NCBI GenBank assembly: GCA_030146875.1
Contig: JASLAX010000066.1
Coordinates: 1 to 64,000 of the forward strand
DNA from: Longimicrobiaceae bacterium
Lineage (GTDB): Bacteria; Gemmatimonadota; Gemmatimonadetes; Longimicrobiales; Longimicrobiaceae
DNA: 64,000 nucleotides
Reading direction: 5' to 3'
A program made the translations under genes and the position numbers. How positions within the stretch are numbered: the first letter of the stretch is position 1; every line of letters starts with the position of its first letter. Below, piece after piece: positions 7,939 through 17,561 of the stretch. The notes under the pieces were generated by a model, which did no database searches, had not been told where the DNA came from, and worked only from the letters and a program-made list of their open reading frames with translations.

Positions 7939-8714
7939 ATGCATCGCACCCGGCGGGCGAGGCTCCTCGCCCTCCCCTGTGTCTTTCTGACCCTGCTCGC
8001 GTGTCCGCCTGCGACGCCGGCCCCACCGCCCCCACCTCGTTCGTGCACCGGGTGGACGGGGAGACGTGGGTGGCCGTGGCGGAGCCGGCGGGGCTCCCGG
8101 ACGCCGCCACCTGGCTTCCCTACCTGCGAGCCGGCGACCCCCCTGCCATGCGGTTCCGCGAGCTCCGCCGCGAGGCCGGCCGCGCACGCGGCGCCGCCGA
8201 CCCGGCCCGAGCCGCCGCGCTGGAGGCGGAGGCCGCCCGCGTGGCCGCCGAGGGGATCGCGGTGCCGCCCGACGCCGAGACGGTGCTGCGGGCCATCGCC
8301 GCGCTGGACGGCTGGCTGGCCCGCGCCGAGGGCCGGCTGGAGGGCGGGGGATTCCCCGCCCTGGACGGCGCCGTCGCCGGCGTCGCCGCCCTCCGCCGCG
8401 AGGCGGCCGCGGCCCTGGCGCGGAACGACGTGCCCGGCGCCGCCGTGCTGGTGACGCGCGCCGCCGCCGAAGTGCGCGAGTGGTCGCCGCGGGGGGTGGG
8501 GATGCGGCTGATCGCCCTGGCGGAGAGCCGGATCGCGTCCGACGCCACTCCCAGCCAGGACCTGCGCCGCGCGCGCCGGCTGCTCCGCACCGCCCGCGAG
8601 GCGCTCGCCACCGGCGACGACACCCGCGCGCTGAAGCGGGCGCTCTACGCGCTCCAGATCGCGGACGCGGAGCTGGGCCTGCTGGGCCGCACGCCGAAGA
8701 CGCGGCCGGACTGA
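7939..8714 (+). CDS. probable lipoprotein of unknown function, apparent single-base frameshift
   Basis: The ATG at 7939 opens a lipoprotein signal peptide: Arg-rich start, hydrophobic core, lipobox LLAC with Cys22, then a Pro/Ala/Thr linker. After about 33 codons that frame loses sense, while the -1 frame carries a well-formed alpha-helical protein from SFVHRVDGETWVAV to the stop at 8714. Adding one C to the five-C run at 8029-8033 would join them into about 258 residues. Either the sequence has a homopolymer error or the gene is broken. The helical body (Ala/Arg/Glu-rich, with EREAR- and DTRALKRAL-like repeats) matches no family known to me. Confidence 0.6.
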
Positions 8715-8865
8715 GGGCCTCGGCCGTCGACCTCGACGAGCGCCGCGGCCCCACCCGGGGGACGCGGCGCTCGCCGCTTCCGGCGCCCGCGCGGTGCCCG
8801 GGCGGCGTTCCCCACGAGGCCCGCCCCGTCCGCGCGGGCCGCTCCGCCCGCTCCCCCGACCCGCC

Positions 8866-10632
8866 ATGAAGCGCATCCCGGGCCTCCGGGCCTTCCTCCT
8901 CGCGTCCTCCGTCGCCGCGAACGCCGCCTGCGCCGGCACGCTGCCCGCGCAGACGACGCCCGCGCCGTCCTCCCCACCATCCTCCCCGTCGTGCGCCCGC
9001 CTCGCGGTGGGCCAGGCGGTGAGCGCCTCCGGCCCCGCCGCCGCCTCGATCTGCGTCCAGGCCGCCGGGGCGGAGGAGTTCGTGCTGGTCCCGTTCAACG
9101 GCGCGGCGGAGGGGCAGCTCCGCGTCGACTTCGGCGGGACGGGCCTGGCCGCGATGGAGACGGCGCTCTCCGCCCCCTTCGGCGCGCGCCTCGCCTTCGC
9201 CTCCCGGCGGCCGGCGTCGTCGTACTCCTTCGCCTCACGCCCCCCGCCGTCCGCGGCGATGCCCCTCCTCCCCCCCGCCGCGCCCCGCTGGCGCGAGGGC
9301 CAGGCGGAGGCGGAGGCCGCGCTGCGGGAGAGGGAGCGGCGGGAGGTGCTCCCGCGCTTCCCGGCGGCGCGGGCGGACGCCGCCCTCCGCCCTCCGCGGA
9401 CGGCGCCGGACCCGAAGGTGGGGGACACGCTGCGGATCAACGTGGGCGCGGCGGCGTGCGACTCGGCGGACCTGCGCCTGGGCCGGGTGGCGGCGGTGGG
9501 GACGCGCTCGGTGGTGGTGGCCGACGCGGCGAACCCGGCGGGCGGTCTGACGGCGGCGGACTACCGCGGCGTGGCGGCGACCTTCGACTCCCTGGTCCAT
9601 CCCCTGGCGACGTCGGCCTTCGGCGAGCCGTCGGACATCGACGGCAACCGGCGCGTCCTCCTCTTCTTCACGCGCGCGGTGAACGAGCGCGCGCCCGAGG
9701 GCTCCAGCGCCTACACGGTGGCGTTCGTGATGGCGCGCGACCTGTTGCCCCGGCGCGCCGCATCGCCCGCCAACGCGGTGGCGGCGTGCCCGGCCAGCAA
9801 CGCGGGAGAGGTCTTCTACCTCCTGGCCGCGGACCCGGACGGGCAGGTGAACGGAAACGTCTTTCCACGCGAGATGGTGCTGGAGCGCAGCGTGGGCGCG
9901 GTGATGCACGAGTTCCAGCACCTGATCAACGCCTCTCGCCGGCTCTACGTGCTGAAGGACGCGGTGCGGGAGGAGGAGCCCTGGCTGAACGAGGGCCTGT
10001 CGCACGTGGCCGAGGAGCTCCTCTTCTACCGGGCCGCGTCGCTCTCTCCCGGGCGGAACATCGACTCCGCCGCCGCCCACCGCACCCGCGACGCGTTCCA
10101 GAGCTACGCCTTCGGCAACTTCCAGCTCCTGAACGAGTTCTTCCGCGCGCCCAACGGCGCCGGACCGTACGGACCCCAGACCCCGCCCGCGGTGCGCGGC
10201 GCCGCGTGGAGCTTCCTTCGCTACGCCGCCGACCGGAAGGGCGGAGACCAGGCGAAGCTGTGGTACGCGCTGGTGAACTCCGGCAGGGCGGGGCAGGAGA
10301 ACCTTCGCGCGGTCCTGGGCGCGGACCCGGCGGAGTGGATGGCCGACTGGGCCGTCTCCCTCTACGCGGACGACGCGGTGAAGGGGACGGACGCCCGCTT
10401 CCGCGAGCCGAGCTGGGACGCCCGCTCCATCCTCACCGACGAGTACCAGTTCTTCCCCCTGCGCGTGCGGACGATGTCCGACGCAGGCTCCATCCCGCTC
10501 CGCCTCTCCCCCGGCGCGACGAGCTTCCTGCGCTTCGCCGTCCACGCCGGCGGCACCGCGACGCTGCGGACGACCGTCCCCGGCGGCGCCGTTCCGCCCA
10601 CCCTCCGCGTGACGGTGCTGCGGACGAGATAG
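8866..10632 (+). CDS. exported HExxH zinc metalloprotease, hyicolysin-like
   Basis: 588 residues with an N-terminal signal sequence (hydrophobic to about residue 22; the Cys there could be a weak lipobox). A variable N-terminal domain (about 40-180) precedes the catalytic half. Zinc site HEFQH is at 348-352 and the third ligand is probably Glu376 in PWLNEGLSH, 24 residues later, an arrangement resembling the M30/hyicolysin type. The conserved GGLTAADY, DIDGN and GEVFYLLAADP blocks are shared with the paralogue at 11074-13461. Likely a secreted or surface protease; the exact peptidase family is not certain. Confidence 0.75.
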   Translation: MKRIPGLRAFLLASSVAANAACAGTLPAQTTPAPSSPPSSPSCARLAVGQAVSASGPAAASICVQAAGAEEFVLVPFNGAAEGQLRVDFGGTGLAAMETALSAPFGARLAFASRRPASSYSFASRPPPSAAMPLLPPAAPRWREGQAEAEAALRERERREVLPRFPAARADAALRPPRTAPDPKVGDTLRINVGAAACDSADLRLGRVAAVGTRSVVVADAANPAGGLTAADYRGVAATFDSLVHPLATSAFGEPSDIDGNRRVLLFFTRAVNERAPEGSSAYTVAFVMARDLLPRRAASPANAVAACPASNAGEVFYLLAADPDGQVNGNVFPREMVLERSVGAVMHEFQHLINASRRLYVLKDAVREEEPWLNEGLSHVAEELLFYRAASLSPGRNIDSAAAHRTRDAFQSYAFGNFQLLNEFFRAPNGAGPYGPQTPPAVRGAAWSFLRYAADRKGGDQAKLWYALVNSGRAGQENLRAVLGADPAEWMADWAVSLYADDAVKGTDARFREPSWDARSILTDEYQFFPLRVRTMSDAGSIPLRLSPGATSFLRFAVHAGGTATLRTTVPGGAVPPTLRVTVLRTR

Positions 10633-10728
10633 GGCGGGCGGGGGAGGGCGGTCGTCGTTCCAGAACCGCGCGGATCAGGCGACGCGCCTCCACCGACGGA
10701 AGTCGGGGAAGGGCGGACGGCGCCTCGG

Positions 10729-10757
10729 TTGATCGACGGCGGGGAGAACGTTAGATT
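10729..10757 (+). promoter_or_regulatory. sigma-70-type promoter of tRNA-Leu(CAA)
   Basis: TTGATC at 10729-10734 and TAGATT at 10752-10757 are spaced by 17 bases. The -10 ends 10 bases before the first base of the tRNA, which fits a start site just upstream of the mature 5' end. Confidence 0.65.
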
Positions 10758-10767
10758 GCGCGCCACC

Positions 10768-10851
10768 GCCCGGATGGCGAAACTGGTATACGCAGCAGAC
10801 TCAAAATCTGCCGCCCGCAAGGGCTTGTCGGTTCGATTCCGACTCCGGGCA
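10768..10851 (+). tRNA. tRNA-Leu, anticodon CAA
   Basis: 84-base class II tRNA. Acceptor arms GCCCGGA and TCCGGGC are perfect, with discriminator A at 10851. The anticodon stem GCAGA/TCTGC encloses the loop CTCAAAA, giving anticodon CAA (reads UUG). A long variable arm (GCCCGCAAGGGC) and a T-loop GTTCGATTC are present. CCA is not encoded. It lies between two paralogous metalloprotease genes. Confidence 0.95.
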
Positions 10852-10858
10852 TGACGCA

Positions 10859-10895
10859 CGCGGCCCGCTCTCCGACCATGGAGGGCGGGCCGCGC
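10859..10895 (+). terminator. hairpin after tRNA-Leu(CAA)
   Basis: CGCGGCCCGC and GCGGGCCGCG pair around a shorter inner stem (CTCC/GGAG), followed by CCGCTTTC. Position directly downstream of the tRNA suggests a terminator. Confidence 0.6.
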
Positions 10896-11073
10896 CGCTT
10901 TCGCCCGTAACCGCGCCTCCCGCGCGACGCCCTCCCGACGGAAACGTCCGCACGGGAGCGGGAGGATTGTCGGTCCGCGCGCCGGGCACATATTTCCGAC
11001 CGTTCCGCTTCCACGGCCACGCGGCGTCTCCCGCCGCGACCCCTTCGGCCGCCGTACCCTCCCGATCCGTCCC

Positions 11074-13461
11074 ATGCGCCGCATCCCCCTCGCCCGCGCC
11101 GTGCTCGCGCTGCTCGCCCTGGCCGCGTGCGACCGCGCCGGCAACCCCGTGCAGCCCTCGCCCGAGCGTCCGCCCGCTCCGCTGGCGTCGCTCTCGTGCC
11201 GCGCCGAGGTGCGCGCGGGGACGCTCCGCTGCGGCCCCGCCGACGGGCTCGCCCCCGGCGCGCGCGGCCTGGTGGTGGGCGGGCAGGGGCGGTACGTGCA
11301 GCTCGACGGCACCTCGGCCGCCTACGACGCGGGCACGGGCATCTACACCGTGGACGTGACGGTGGGGAACCTGATCCCGCAGGCGCTGGGGACGCTGGAC
11401 GGCACCGCGGGGGACGGGAAGGGGGTGTACGTCTTCTTCCACGCCGGCCCCGACGCCACCTCGGGCGGCACCGTCTCGGTGGTGGCGGACACCGTCGGCA
11501 CCTCCACCGCCACGGGGCAGCCGTACTACCGCTACGCGGCGGAGCTGGGCGGCGACGGCATGCTGTCGCAGAACGAGACCTCGGCCGCGCGGACCTGGAC
11601 GTTCCAAGTGCCGGCCTCGGTGCCCAGCTTCACCTTCCAGGTCTTCGTGGCGGCCAACGTCGCCTTCCCCTCCGGCTACGTGGACGTCACGCCGCCGTCC
11701 GACACCATGGCGGCCGGGGGATCGCAGGCGCTCGCCGCCACCGTGCGAACGGCCGTGGGCGACGGGGTCGCGGGAGCCTCCGTCACCTGGACGACGAGCG
11801 ACTCCGCCGTGGCCGTGGTGAGCGACTCCGGCGTGGTGTCCGGCGTCGGCCCCGGCACCGCGACGATCACCGCCACGAGCGGCGCCCGCACGGGCGCGGC
11901 GACGGTGAGCGTCTGCCCCAGCCTGGCGGTGGGCGCCTCCTTCGTGGCCGACTCGGGGAGCTTCTGCCTGGCCGGCGGCGCGTCGGGTGCCGAGTACACC
12001 GTCGTCCCGGTGGCCACGGGCACCTCGGACGTGGCGTTCTCCATCACCGGGTCGGGCATCGTCCCCGTCGCCGGGTCGCCTTCGCCCGACGTCCTCCCCG
12101 CGATGCGGGGGCCTGCCTCCTCGCGCGCTCCCGTCGCGGACGTCGCGCGGCACGTGCGGCGGATGGAGCGGGAGCGGCGGATGCTCGCTGGGCTGGCGCC
12201 GCGCCTGGTGGCGCCGTCCGCTCCGCGCCGGGCCATCTCCCCGGGCGTGCCGTCCGTGGGGATGCTGATGTCGATCAACGTCGCGGACGGCTGCTCTACG
12301 CCGTCGATCCGGACGGGGCGGGTGACGGCCGTGGAGTCGCACGTGGTGGTGATCGCGGACACCACCAACCCGAGCGGCGGCCTCACTTCGGCGGACTACG
12401 GCCGCATCGCGCTGCTCTACGACTCGCTCGTCCACCCCGCCGTGACCGGGGCGTTCGGCACGCCCACCGACATCGACGGCAACGGGCGCGTGGTGGCGTT
12501 CTTCACCGGCGCGATCAACGACCTCACGCCCCCGGGGGCCACCTCGGTCGTCGGCAGCGCCTTCCGCTCGCGCGACCTGGTCTCTACCTCCTCCTGCCCC
12601 ACGAGCAACCAGGGCGAGGTGATCTATCTGCTGGCGGCGGATCCTTCCGGCGTCCGCGGCAACGTGCGCACGGCGGCTTTCGTGAAGGAGCGGGCGGAGC
12701 GGCTCCTGGCCCACGAGCTCCAGCACCTGGTCAACGCCTCGCGCCGCCTGTACGCCGCCGGCGGGCCGTTCCCGCTGGAGCAGACGTGGCTGGACGAGGG
12801 GCTCTCCGGGATCGCGGAGGAGCTGCTCTTCCACCAGGCCACGGGGCTGGCGCCCGGCCGGGACCTGGACGCCGCCGACGTGCTGGGGGCGGACGCGCAG
12901 GACGAGTTCCTGCGGCACGCGCACGAGAACCTGCGCCGCCTGCGCGAGTGGCTGCTGCGGCCCGACACCACCGGCCCCGTCCGCCCCTCCTCCTCCGACG
13001 CCGCGGCCGGCGCCGCGTGGAGCTTCCTGCGCTACGCCGCCGACCGCCGCGGAGGATCGCAGCCGGCCTTCTGGGCCGCCTTCGCCGCGTCGGCGGACAC
13101 CGGCACCACCAACCTGCGGAACCGGATCGGCGCGGACCCCGGGCCCTGGGTCCGCGACTGGGCCGCGGGCCTGTACGCCGACGACGCCGGCCTGGCCTCC
13201 GTGGCCTCGCGGCACGCCCACCCGAGCTGGGACCTCCGCTCCGTCTTCGGCGCGCTGGACTTCGGCGCCGACGCCGGCTGCGACTGCGCGTACCCGCTCC
13301 GCGTGGAGCCCGCGGCCAACGGCGTGGCGCTGCCGCTCACGCTGGCGGCCGGCGGCGGGACGGCCTACGTGCGCGTCGGGGTTCCGGTCGGCGCCTTCGC
13401 GGGGATCTCCACCACCGCGCCGGGCGGCGGGCTGGCCGTCACGGTCCTCCGCCGGAGGTAG
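11074..13461 (+). CDS. lipoprotein HExxH metalloprotease with bacterial Ig-like domain
   Basis: 795 residues. A clean lipoprotein signal ends in lipobox LAAC (Cys19). Domains in order: an N-terminal beta-rich region (about 40-205), a BIG2-type Ig-like domain (about 210-285, with GASVTWTTSD and a final GTATITATSG), a second beta domain, an Arg-rich linker, and the protease. HELQH is at 547-551, with Glu575 in WLDEGLS 24 residues on, exactly as in the paralogue at 8866. Probably a surface-anchored protease. The pair share linker and protease parts, but the Ig-like domain is unique to this copy. Confidence 0.78.
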   Translation: MRRIPLARAVLALLALAACDRAGNPVQPSPERPPAPLASLSCRAEVRAGTLRCGPADGLAPGARGLVVGGQGRYVQLDGTSAAYDAGTGIYTVDVTVGNLIPQALGTLDGTAGDGKGVYVFFHAGPDATSGGTVSVVADTVGTSTATGQPYYRYAAELGGDGMLSQNETSAARTWTFQVPASVPSFTFQVFVAANVAFPSGYVDVTPPSDTMAAGGSQALAATVRTAVGDGVAGASVTWTTSDSAVAVVSDSGVVSGVGPGTATITATSGARTGAATVSVCPSLAVGASFVADSGSFCLAGGASGAEYTVVPVATGTSDVAFSITGSGIVPVAGSPSPDVLPAMRGPASSRAPVADVARHVRRMERERRMLAGLAPRLVAPSAPRRAISPGVPSVGMLMSINVADGCSTPSIRTGRVTAVESHVVVIADTTNPSGGLTSADYGRIALLYDSLVHPAVTGAFGTPTDIDGNGRVVAFFTGAINDLTPPGATSVVGSAFRSRDLVSTSSCPTSNQGEVIYLLAADPSGVRGNVRTAAFVKERAERLLAHELQHLVNASRRLYAAGGPFPLEQTWLDEGLSGIAEELLFHQATGLAPGRDLDAADVLGADAQDEFLRHAHENLRRLREWLLRPDTTGPVRPSSSDAAAGAAWSFLRYAADRRGGSQPAFWAAFAASADTGTTNLRNRIGADPGPWVRDWAAGLYADDAGLASVASRHAHPSWDLRSVFGALDFGADAGCDCAYPLRVEPAANGVALPLTLAAGGGTAYVRVGVPVGAFAGISTTAPGGGLAVTVLRRR

Positions 13462-13571
13462 GCGTCTCCCCCGGCCCTCGCCGCGCGCTGCGGCGGGCGG
13501 CGGCACGGAGCTTGACGAGCCGGGCTGCGGGCGGGCCGCCGGGCCGCCGCGCACGGACCACGGAGAGAGCG

Positions 13572-13946
13572 ATGCTGACGGAAGCCGAGCGGGCCACCAT
13601 CGAGAAGCTGCTGCTGAGGGACCGCGAGAACGCGCTGGACGCCCTGGGCCACTTCGACGAGCGCGCCGAGGACCTGCGCGACCGGGCGGGGGAGATGAGC
13701 CTCTACCGCTTCCACATGGCCGACGTGGGGAGCGAGGCGCAGGAGCAGGAGAAGGAGTTCCTGCTGGCCTCGCAGGAGGGGCGCCGCCTGTACCAGATCG
13801 ACGAGGCGCTGCGCCGGCTGTACCGCGAGCCCGAGAAGTTCGGCACCTGCGGGGACTGCGGCCAGCCCATCGGCTTCGCGCGGCTCGAGGTGGTCCCCGA
13901 GGCCGTCCGCTGCTCCGCCTGCCAGTCGGCGGTCGAAGCGGCCTGA
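13572..13946 (+). CDS. DksA/TraR-type C4 zinc-finger protein
   Basis: 124 residues. A coiled-coil-like N-terminal helix pair (about 1-80) precedes a C-terminal zinc finger CGDC-x17-CSAC, as in DksA/TraR proteins that bind the RNA polymerase secondary channel. The helix region lacks an obvious DksA-type acidic tip pair, so it may be one of the DksA-like relatives rather than true DksA. A CGGAGAG ribosome binding site precedes the ATG. No close partner gene; a stand-alone unit before the convergent sigma factor. Confidence 0.82.
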   Translation: MLTEAERATIEKLLLRDRENALDALGHFDERAEDLRDRAGEMSLYRFHMADVGSEAQEQEKEFLLASQEGRRLYQIDEALRRLYREPEKFGTCGDCGQPIGFARLEVVPEAVRCSACQSAVEAA

Positions 13947-14091
13947 CCCCCGGCGGCGTGCGAGGACGGCGGATCGTTCCGGGTGGACCGGGAGGAGGCC
14001 GTCCGAGGGAGTGGCGAGGACGGAGGGCGTCGCGCGATGTAGGAAGTCGAGGACGCCGGTGGAGGGACGGAGGACGTCCGCCGGAGGGAGC

Positions 14092-14123
14092 GAGGGGCCC
14101 CGCGCACCGGCGCGGGGCCCCTC
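14092..14123 (-). terminator. 13-bp hairpin after ECF sigma gene
   Basis: GAGGGGCCCCGCG and CGCGGGGCCCCTC form a perfect 13-bp stem with a 6-base loop, immediately beyond the sigma-factor stop codon on the minus strand. It probably serves the converging DksA-like gene as well. It lacks a T-tract. Confidence 0.6.
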
Positions 14124-14125
14124 CG

Positions 14126-14689
14126 TCATTCGCGCAGGCCGCTCAGCCGCTCCTGCAGCACCTCGCGGGCCCGCATCACGCGCATCTTCAGCGCGCTCAC
14201 GGAGGCGCCGAGCATCTCGGACATCTCCTCGTACGAGCGCCCCTCCACGTGCTTCAGCAGGAACGCCTCGCGCTGGGCGTGGGGCAGCGCGTCCAGCGCC
14301 AGGCGGACCTCGCGGTCCAGCTCGGAGCGCTCCAGCGCCTCGCCGGGGTCGTAGCCGGCAGGGGCCTGGGCGGTGCCCTCGTCCAGCTCCACGTGCTGGC
14401 GGCGCACGTCCTTGAGCCAGTCCATGCACCGGTTGCGGACGATGCGGAACACCCAGGCGCCGAAGCGCGCCGGCTCCTGGCACGAGGCCAGCGACGTGTA
14501 CGCCTTCACGAACGCCTCCTGCACCAGGTCGGCGGCCGCGTCCGGATCGCCCACCATGCCGTGGGCGTGGCGGAAGAGGGGCTCCTGGTAGCGCTCCACC
14601 AGCAGCGCGTACCGCTCCCTCCTTCCCCCCAGGATCTCCTCGATCAGCACCGCGTCGTCGGGTCCGTCCACGCGCTCCCGGGCTTGCAA
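14126..14689 (-). CDS. ECF-type RNA polymerase sigma factor
   Basis: 187 residues. Region 2 (about 20-90) includes AADLVQEAFVKAYTSL and the -10 reading segment FGAWVFRIVRNRCMDWLKD; region 4 (about 125-180) has LPHAQREAFLLKHVEGRSYEEMSE followed by a helix-turn-helix with SALKMRVMRARE. Length and layout are those of group 4 sigma factors. No anti-sigma gene is adjacent. It is divergent from citrate synthase across a 210-base gap. Confidence 0.9.
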   Translation of the reverse strand: MQARERVDGPDDAVLIEEILGGRRERYALLVERYQEPLFRHAHGMVGDPDAAADLVQEAFVKAYTSLASCQEPARFGAWVFRIVRNRCMDWLKDVRRQHVELDEGTAQAPAGYDPGEALERSELDREVRLALDALPHAQREAFLLKHVEGRSYEEMSEMLGASVSALKMRVMRAREVLQERLSGLRE

Positions 14690-14754
14690 TGGTGCACCTG
14701 CGGTGACCGCTTCGGCCGCGCCGTGGCGCGGGGTCCGGGGGGCTCCGAGGCTCC

Positions 14755-14783
14755 TTGCGGGTCCCCGGGGCCCTCGCTATACT
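14755..14783 (+). promoter_or_regulatory. sigma-70-type promoter of citrate synthase
   Basis: TTGCGG (14755-14760), a 17-base spacer and TATACT (14778-14783) form the best consensus promoter in the window. The predicted transcript has a leader of about 110 bases containing a CCCCCTTTTCGAAGGGG hairpin before the ATG. Confidence 0.75.
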
Positions 14784-14899
14784 CACGCACCCGGCGGGCC
14801 GGGCCGTCGTCAGGCGCCCGCGGACCCCCTTTTCGAAGGGGTGCCGGGACCCGAGAGAGACCGGAACGTACTCCTGAAATCGAGTCCGAGGAAGTCGCC

Positions 14900-16051
14900 A
14901 TGTCCACGAGCGGGCTTGAAGGTGTGGTGGTCGGGCAGTCCCGCCTGAGCTGGATCAACGGGGCCGAGGGTGAGCTGATCTACGGCGGGTACGAGATCGA
15001 CGACCTGGCCCGCAACGCGACCTTCGAGGAGGTTTGCTACCTCCTCTGGAACGGCGCGCTCCCCAACCGCGAGCAGCTGGAGGCGCTGAAGGCCCAGTTC
15101 GCCGCCAACCGCGCCCTGCGGCCCGAGATGGTGGAGATCCTTCGCGCCCTGCCGCGCGACTCCGATCCCATGGCCGCGCTGCGGACCGCGGTGTCGGCCG
15201 TGTCCATGTTCGACCCGGACGCGGACGACAACTCGCCCGAGCAGAACCGCCGCAAGGCGCTGTTCCTCACGGCGCAGATGCCGACGATGGTCGCGGCCTA
15301 CGACCGCATCCGCCAGGGGCTGGACCCGGTGGAGCCAAAGGACGGCCTGGACACCGCCGCGAACTTCCTGTACATGCTGAACGGCCGCGAGGCCGACGAG
15401 ATCCGCGTCCGCACCATGGACGTGGCGCTCGTTCTGCACGCCGAGCACGGCATGAACGCCTCCACCTTCGCGGCGCGCGTCACGGCCGGCACGCTCTCCG
15501 ACCTGTACTCCGCGGTCGTCTCCGCCATCGGGACCCTGAAGGGCCCCTCGCACGGCGGCGCGAACGTGGAGGTGATGAACATGCTGCGCGCCATCGCCGA
15601 CAGCGGCAGCGAGCCGGAGAAGTGGGTCGACGACGCGCTGGCCGGCGGCAAGCGGATCATGGGCTTCGGGCACCGCGTGTACAAGGCGCTCGACCCGCGC
15701 GCCGCCGTGCTGCGCGAGCTGGCCGACCAGATCATGCCCGAGGGCGACGAGCAGGGCGAGCGCGGCGGGCGGTACTGGCTGGACCTGTCGGACCGCATCC
15801 GCAGCCACATGACGGCGAAGATGGAGGCCGCCGGCAAGAAGATCTACCCGAACGTGGACTTCTTCTCGGCCTCGGTCTACACCACGCTGGGGATCGGCGA
15901 GGACCTGTTCACCGCCGTCTTCGCCATCGCCCGCGTGCCGGGATGGACCGCGCACCTCTTCGAGCAGTACGCCAACAACCGCCTGATCCGCCCCGAGGCC
16001 GAGTACGTGGGGCCGCGCGGGCTGAAGGTGGCACCGATCGAGCAGCGCTAG
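14900..16051 (+). CDS. gltA: citrate synthase
   Basis: 383 residues; condenses oxaloacetate and acetyl-CoA at the entry to the TCA cycle. Active-site residues correspond to His183 ([10 protein letters not shown]), His258 (GFGHRVYK) and Asp320 (NVDFFS). The length fits the short Gram-positive/archaeal-type synthases, not the longer NADH-inhibited enterobacterial type. GAGGAA sits six bases before the ATG. The gene has its own promoter and a terminator before isocitrate dehydrogenase, so the two TCA genes are neighbours with separate transcripts. Confidence 0.96.
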   Translation: MSTSGLEGVVVGQSRLSWINGAEGELIYGGYEIDDLARNATFEEVCYLLWNGALPNREQLEALKAQFAANRALRPEMVEILRALPRDSDPMAALRTAVSAVSMFDPDADDNSPEQNRRKALFLTAQMPTMVAAYDRIRQGLDPVEPKDGLDTAANFLYMLNGREADEIRVRTMDVALVLHAEHGMNASTFAARVTAGTLSDLYSAVVSAIGTLKGPSHGGANVEVMNMLRAIADSGSEPEKWVDDALAGGKRIMGFGHRVYKALDPRAAVLRELADQIMPEGDEQGERGGRYWLDLSDRIRSHMTAKMEAAGKKIYPNVDFFSASVYTTLGIGEDLFTAVFAIARVPGWTAHLFEQYANNRLIRPEAEYVGPRGLKVAPIEQR

Positions 16052-16102
16052 CGGGGACAGGCCCCGCGGCAGGCACGGCGTCGGGGGCGAACCGCCTTCC
16101 GG

Positions 16103-16138
16103 GGCGCGGCGGCACCCCCGCCGCGCCTCTCGTGTTTT
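16103..16138 (+). terminator. Rho-independent terminator after citrate synthase
   Basis: GGCGCGGCGG and CCGCCGCGCC form a perfect 10-bp stem with a 5-base loop, followed by TCTCGTGTTTT. The T-rich run makes this a convincing intrinsic terminator. Confidence 0.8.
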
Positions 16139-16190
16139 CCGGTCGGGCGCGCGGGTCGCGCCCCGGACCCCTCACAAGCTGAGAGCAGAG

Positions 16191-17492
16191 ATGGCGACTT
16201 CCTGGCAGCCCACCATCCCGGCGGACGGCGAGCGCGTCGAGATCCGCGAGGGCAGGCTCCACGTCCCGGACCAGCCGATCCTTCCCTTCATCGAGGGCGA
16301 CGGCACCGGCCCCGACATCTGGGCGGCCTCGCAGCCGGTCTTCGACGCCGCCGTGGAGAAGGCCTACGCCGGGAAGCGCCGCATCCACTGGCTGGAGGTG
16401 CTGGCGGGCGAGAAGTCCTTCCACGCCACCGGCTCCTGGCTCCCGGACGAGACGCTGGCGGCCTTCCGCGAGTACCTGGTGGGGATCAAGGGCCCGCTCA
16501 CCACCCCGGTCGGCGGCGGCATCCGCTCGCTCAACGTGGCGCTCCGCCAGATCCTGGACCTGTACGCCTGCGTGCGCCCCGTCCGGTGGTTCGAGGGCGT
16601 ACCCTCCCCCGTGAAGCGCCCCGGCGACGTGGACATGGTGATCTTCCGCGAGAACACCGAGGACATCTACGCCGGCATCGAGTTCGAGGAGGGGACCGAG
16701 GACGCGCAGCGCTTCGCGTCGCTGCTGCGGGAGACCTTCCCCGACCGCTTCAAGAAGGTCCGCTTCCCGGAGACGTCCGGCTTCGGCATCAAGCCCGTCT
16801 CGCGCGAGGGCACGGAGCGGCTGGTGCGCGCGGCGCTGGAGCACGCCCTTCGCCACAAGCGCCGCTCGGTGACGCTGGTGCACAAGGGCAACATCATGAA
16901 GTTCACCGAGGGCGCCTTCAAGACGTGGGGCTACGAGCTCGCCGAGCGCGAGTTCGGCGACCGCGTCTTCACCTGGGCGCAGTACGACGTGATCCGGGAC
17001 GCCGAGGGCGACGACGCCGCCAACCGCGCGCAGTCCGAGGCCGAGAAGGCCGGCAAGGTGATCGTCAAGGACGCCATCGCCGACGCCTTCCTGCAGCAGA
17101 TCCTGACGCGCGGCAGGGACTACGACGTGATCGCCACCCTCAACCTGAACGGCGACTACGTCTCCGACGCGCTGGCGGCGCAGGTCGGCGGCATCGGCAT
17201 CGCGCCGGGGGCGAACATCAACTACGTGTCGGGCCACGCCATCTTCGAGGCCACGCACGGCACCGCGCCCAAGTACGCGGGCAAGGACATGGTGAACCCC
17301 GGCTCGGTCATCCTCTCCGGCGAGATGATGTTGCGCTACCTGGGGTGGGACGAGGCGGCCGCCCTGATCGTGAAGGGGCTGGAGGGCGCCATCCGCAACA
17401 AGACGGTGACCTACGACTTCGAGCGGCTGATGGAGGGCGCCACCAAGGTCTCCTGCTCGGAGTTCGGCCGGAAGATCGTCGAGAGCATGTAA
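16191..17492 (+). CDS. icd: NADP-dependent isocitrate dehydrogenase
   Basis: 433 residues; decarboxylates isocitrate to 2-oxoglutarate. The substrate loop [13 protein letters not shown] places the serine at position 113, the same number as the phosphorylated Ser of the E. coli enzyme. [17 protein letters not shown] carries the Lys-Tyr pair typical of NADP preference. The C-terminus [13 protein letters not shown] is canonical. No isocitrate dehydrogenase kinase gene is in view. A possible 14-bp hairpin follows before pepA. Confidence 0.96.
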   Translation: MATSWQPTIPADGERVEIREGRLHVPDQPILPFIEGDGTGPDIWAASQPVFDAAVEKAYAGKRRIHWLEVLAGEKSFHATGSWLPDETLAAFREYLVGIKGPLTTPVGGGIRSLNVALRQILDLYACVRPVRWFEGVPSPVKRPGDVDMVIFRENTEDIYAGIEFEEGTEDAQRFASLLRETFPDRFKKVRFPETSGFGIKPVSREGTERLVRAALEHALRHKRRSVTLVHKGNIMKFTEGAFKTWGYELAEREFGDRVFTWAQYDVIRDAEGDDAANRAQSEAEKAGKVIVKDAIADAFLQQILTRGRDYDVIATLNLNGDYVSDALAAQVGGIGIAPGANINYVSGHAIFEATHGTAPKYAGKDMVNPGSVILSGEMMLRYLGWDEAAALIVKGLEGAIRNKTVTYDFERLMEGATKVSCSEFGRKIVESM

Positions 17493-17498
17493 GCCGCG

Positions 17499-17530
17499 GG
17501 CGGGCCCGGCGCACCCGCGCCGGGCCCGCC
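17499..17530 (+). terminator. 14-bp hairpin between icd and pepA
   Basis: GGCGGGCCCGGCGC and GCGCCGGGCCCGCC pair perfectly around ACCC, seven bases after the icd stop. No T-tract follows, so it may be a weak terminator or an mRNA end-stabilising hairpin. Confidence 0.6.
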
Positions 17531-17561
17531 ACGCATCCATCCACCGCATCGCCGCCCGCTC

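Noticed and set aside
14477..14495. TGGCACG-containing sequence resembling a sigma-54 -24 element
   Set aside because: It lies inside the sigma-factor coding region and has no GC at the right spacing.
17499..17530. The icd-pepA hairpin as a riboswitch
   Set aside because: It is a simple perfect stem with no conserved core; terminator or mRNA-end hairpin is enough.
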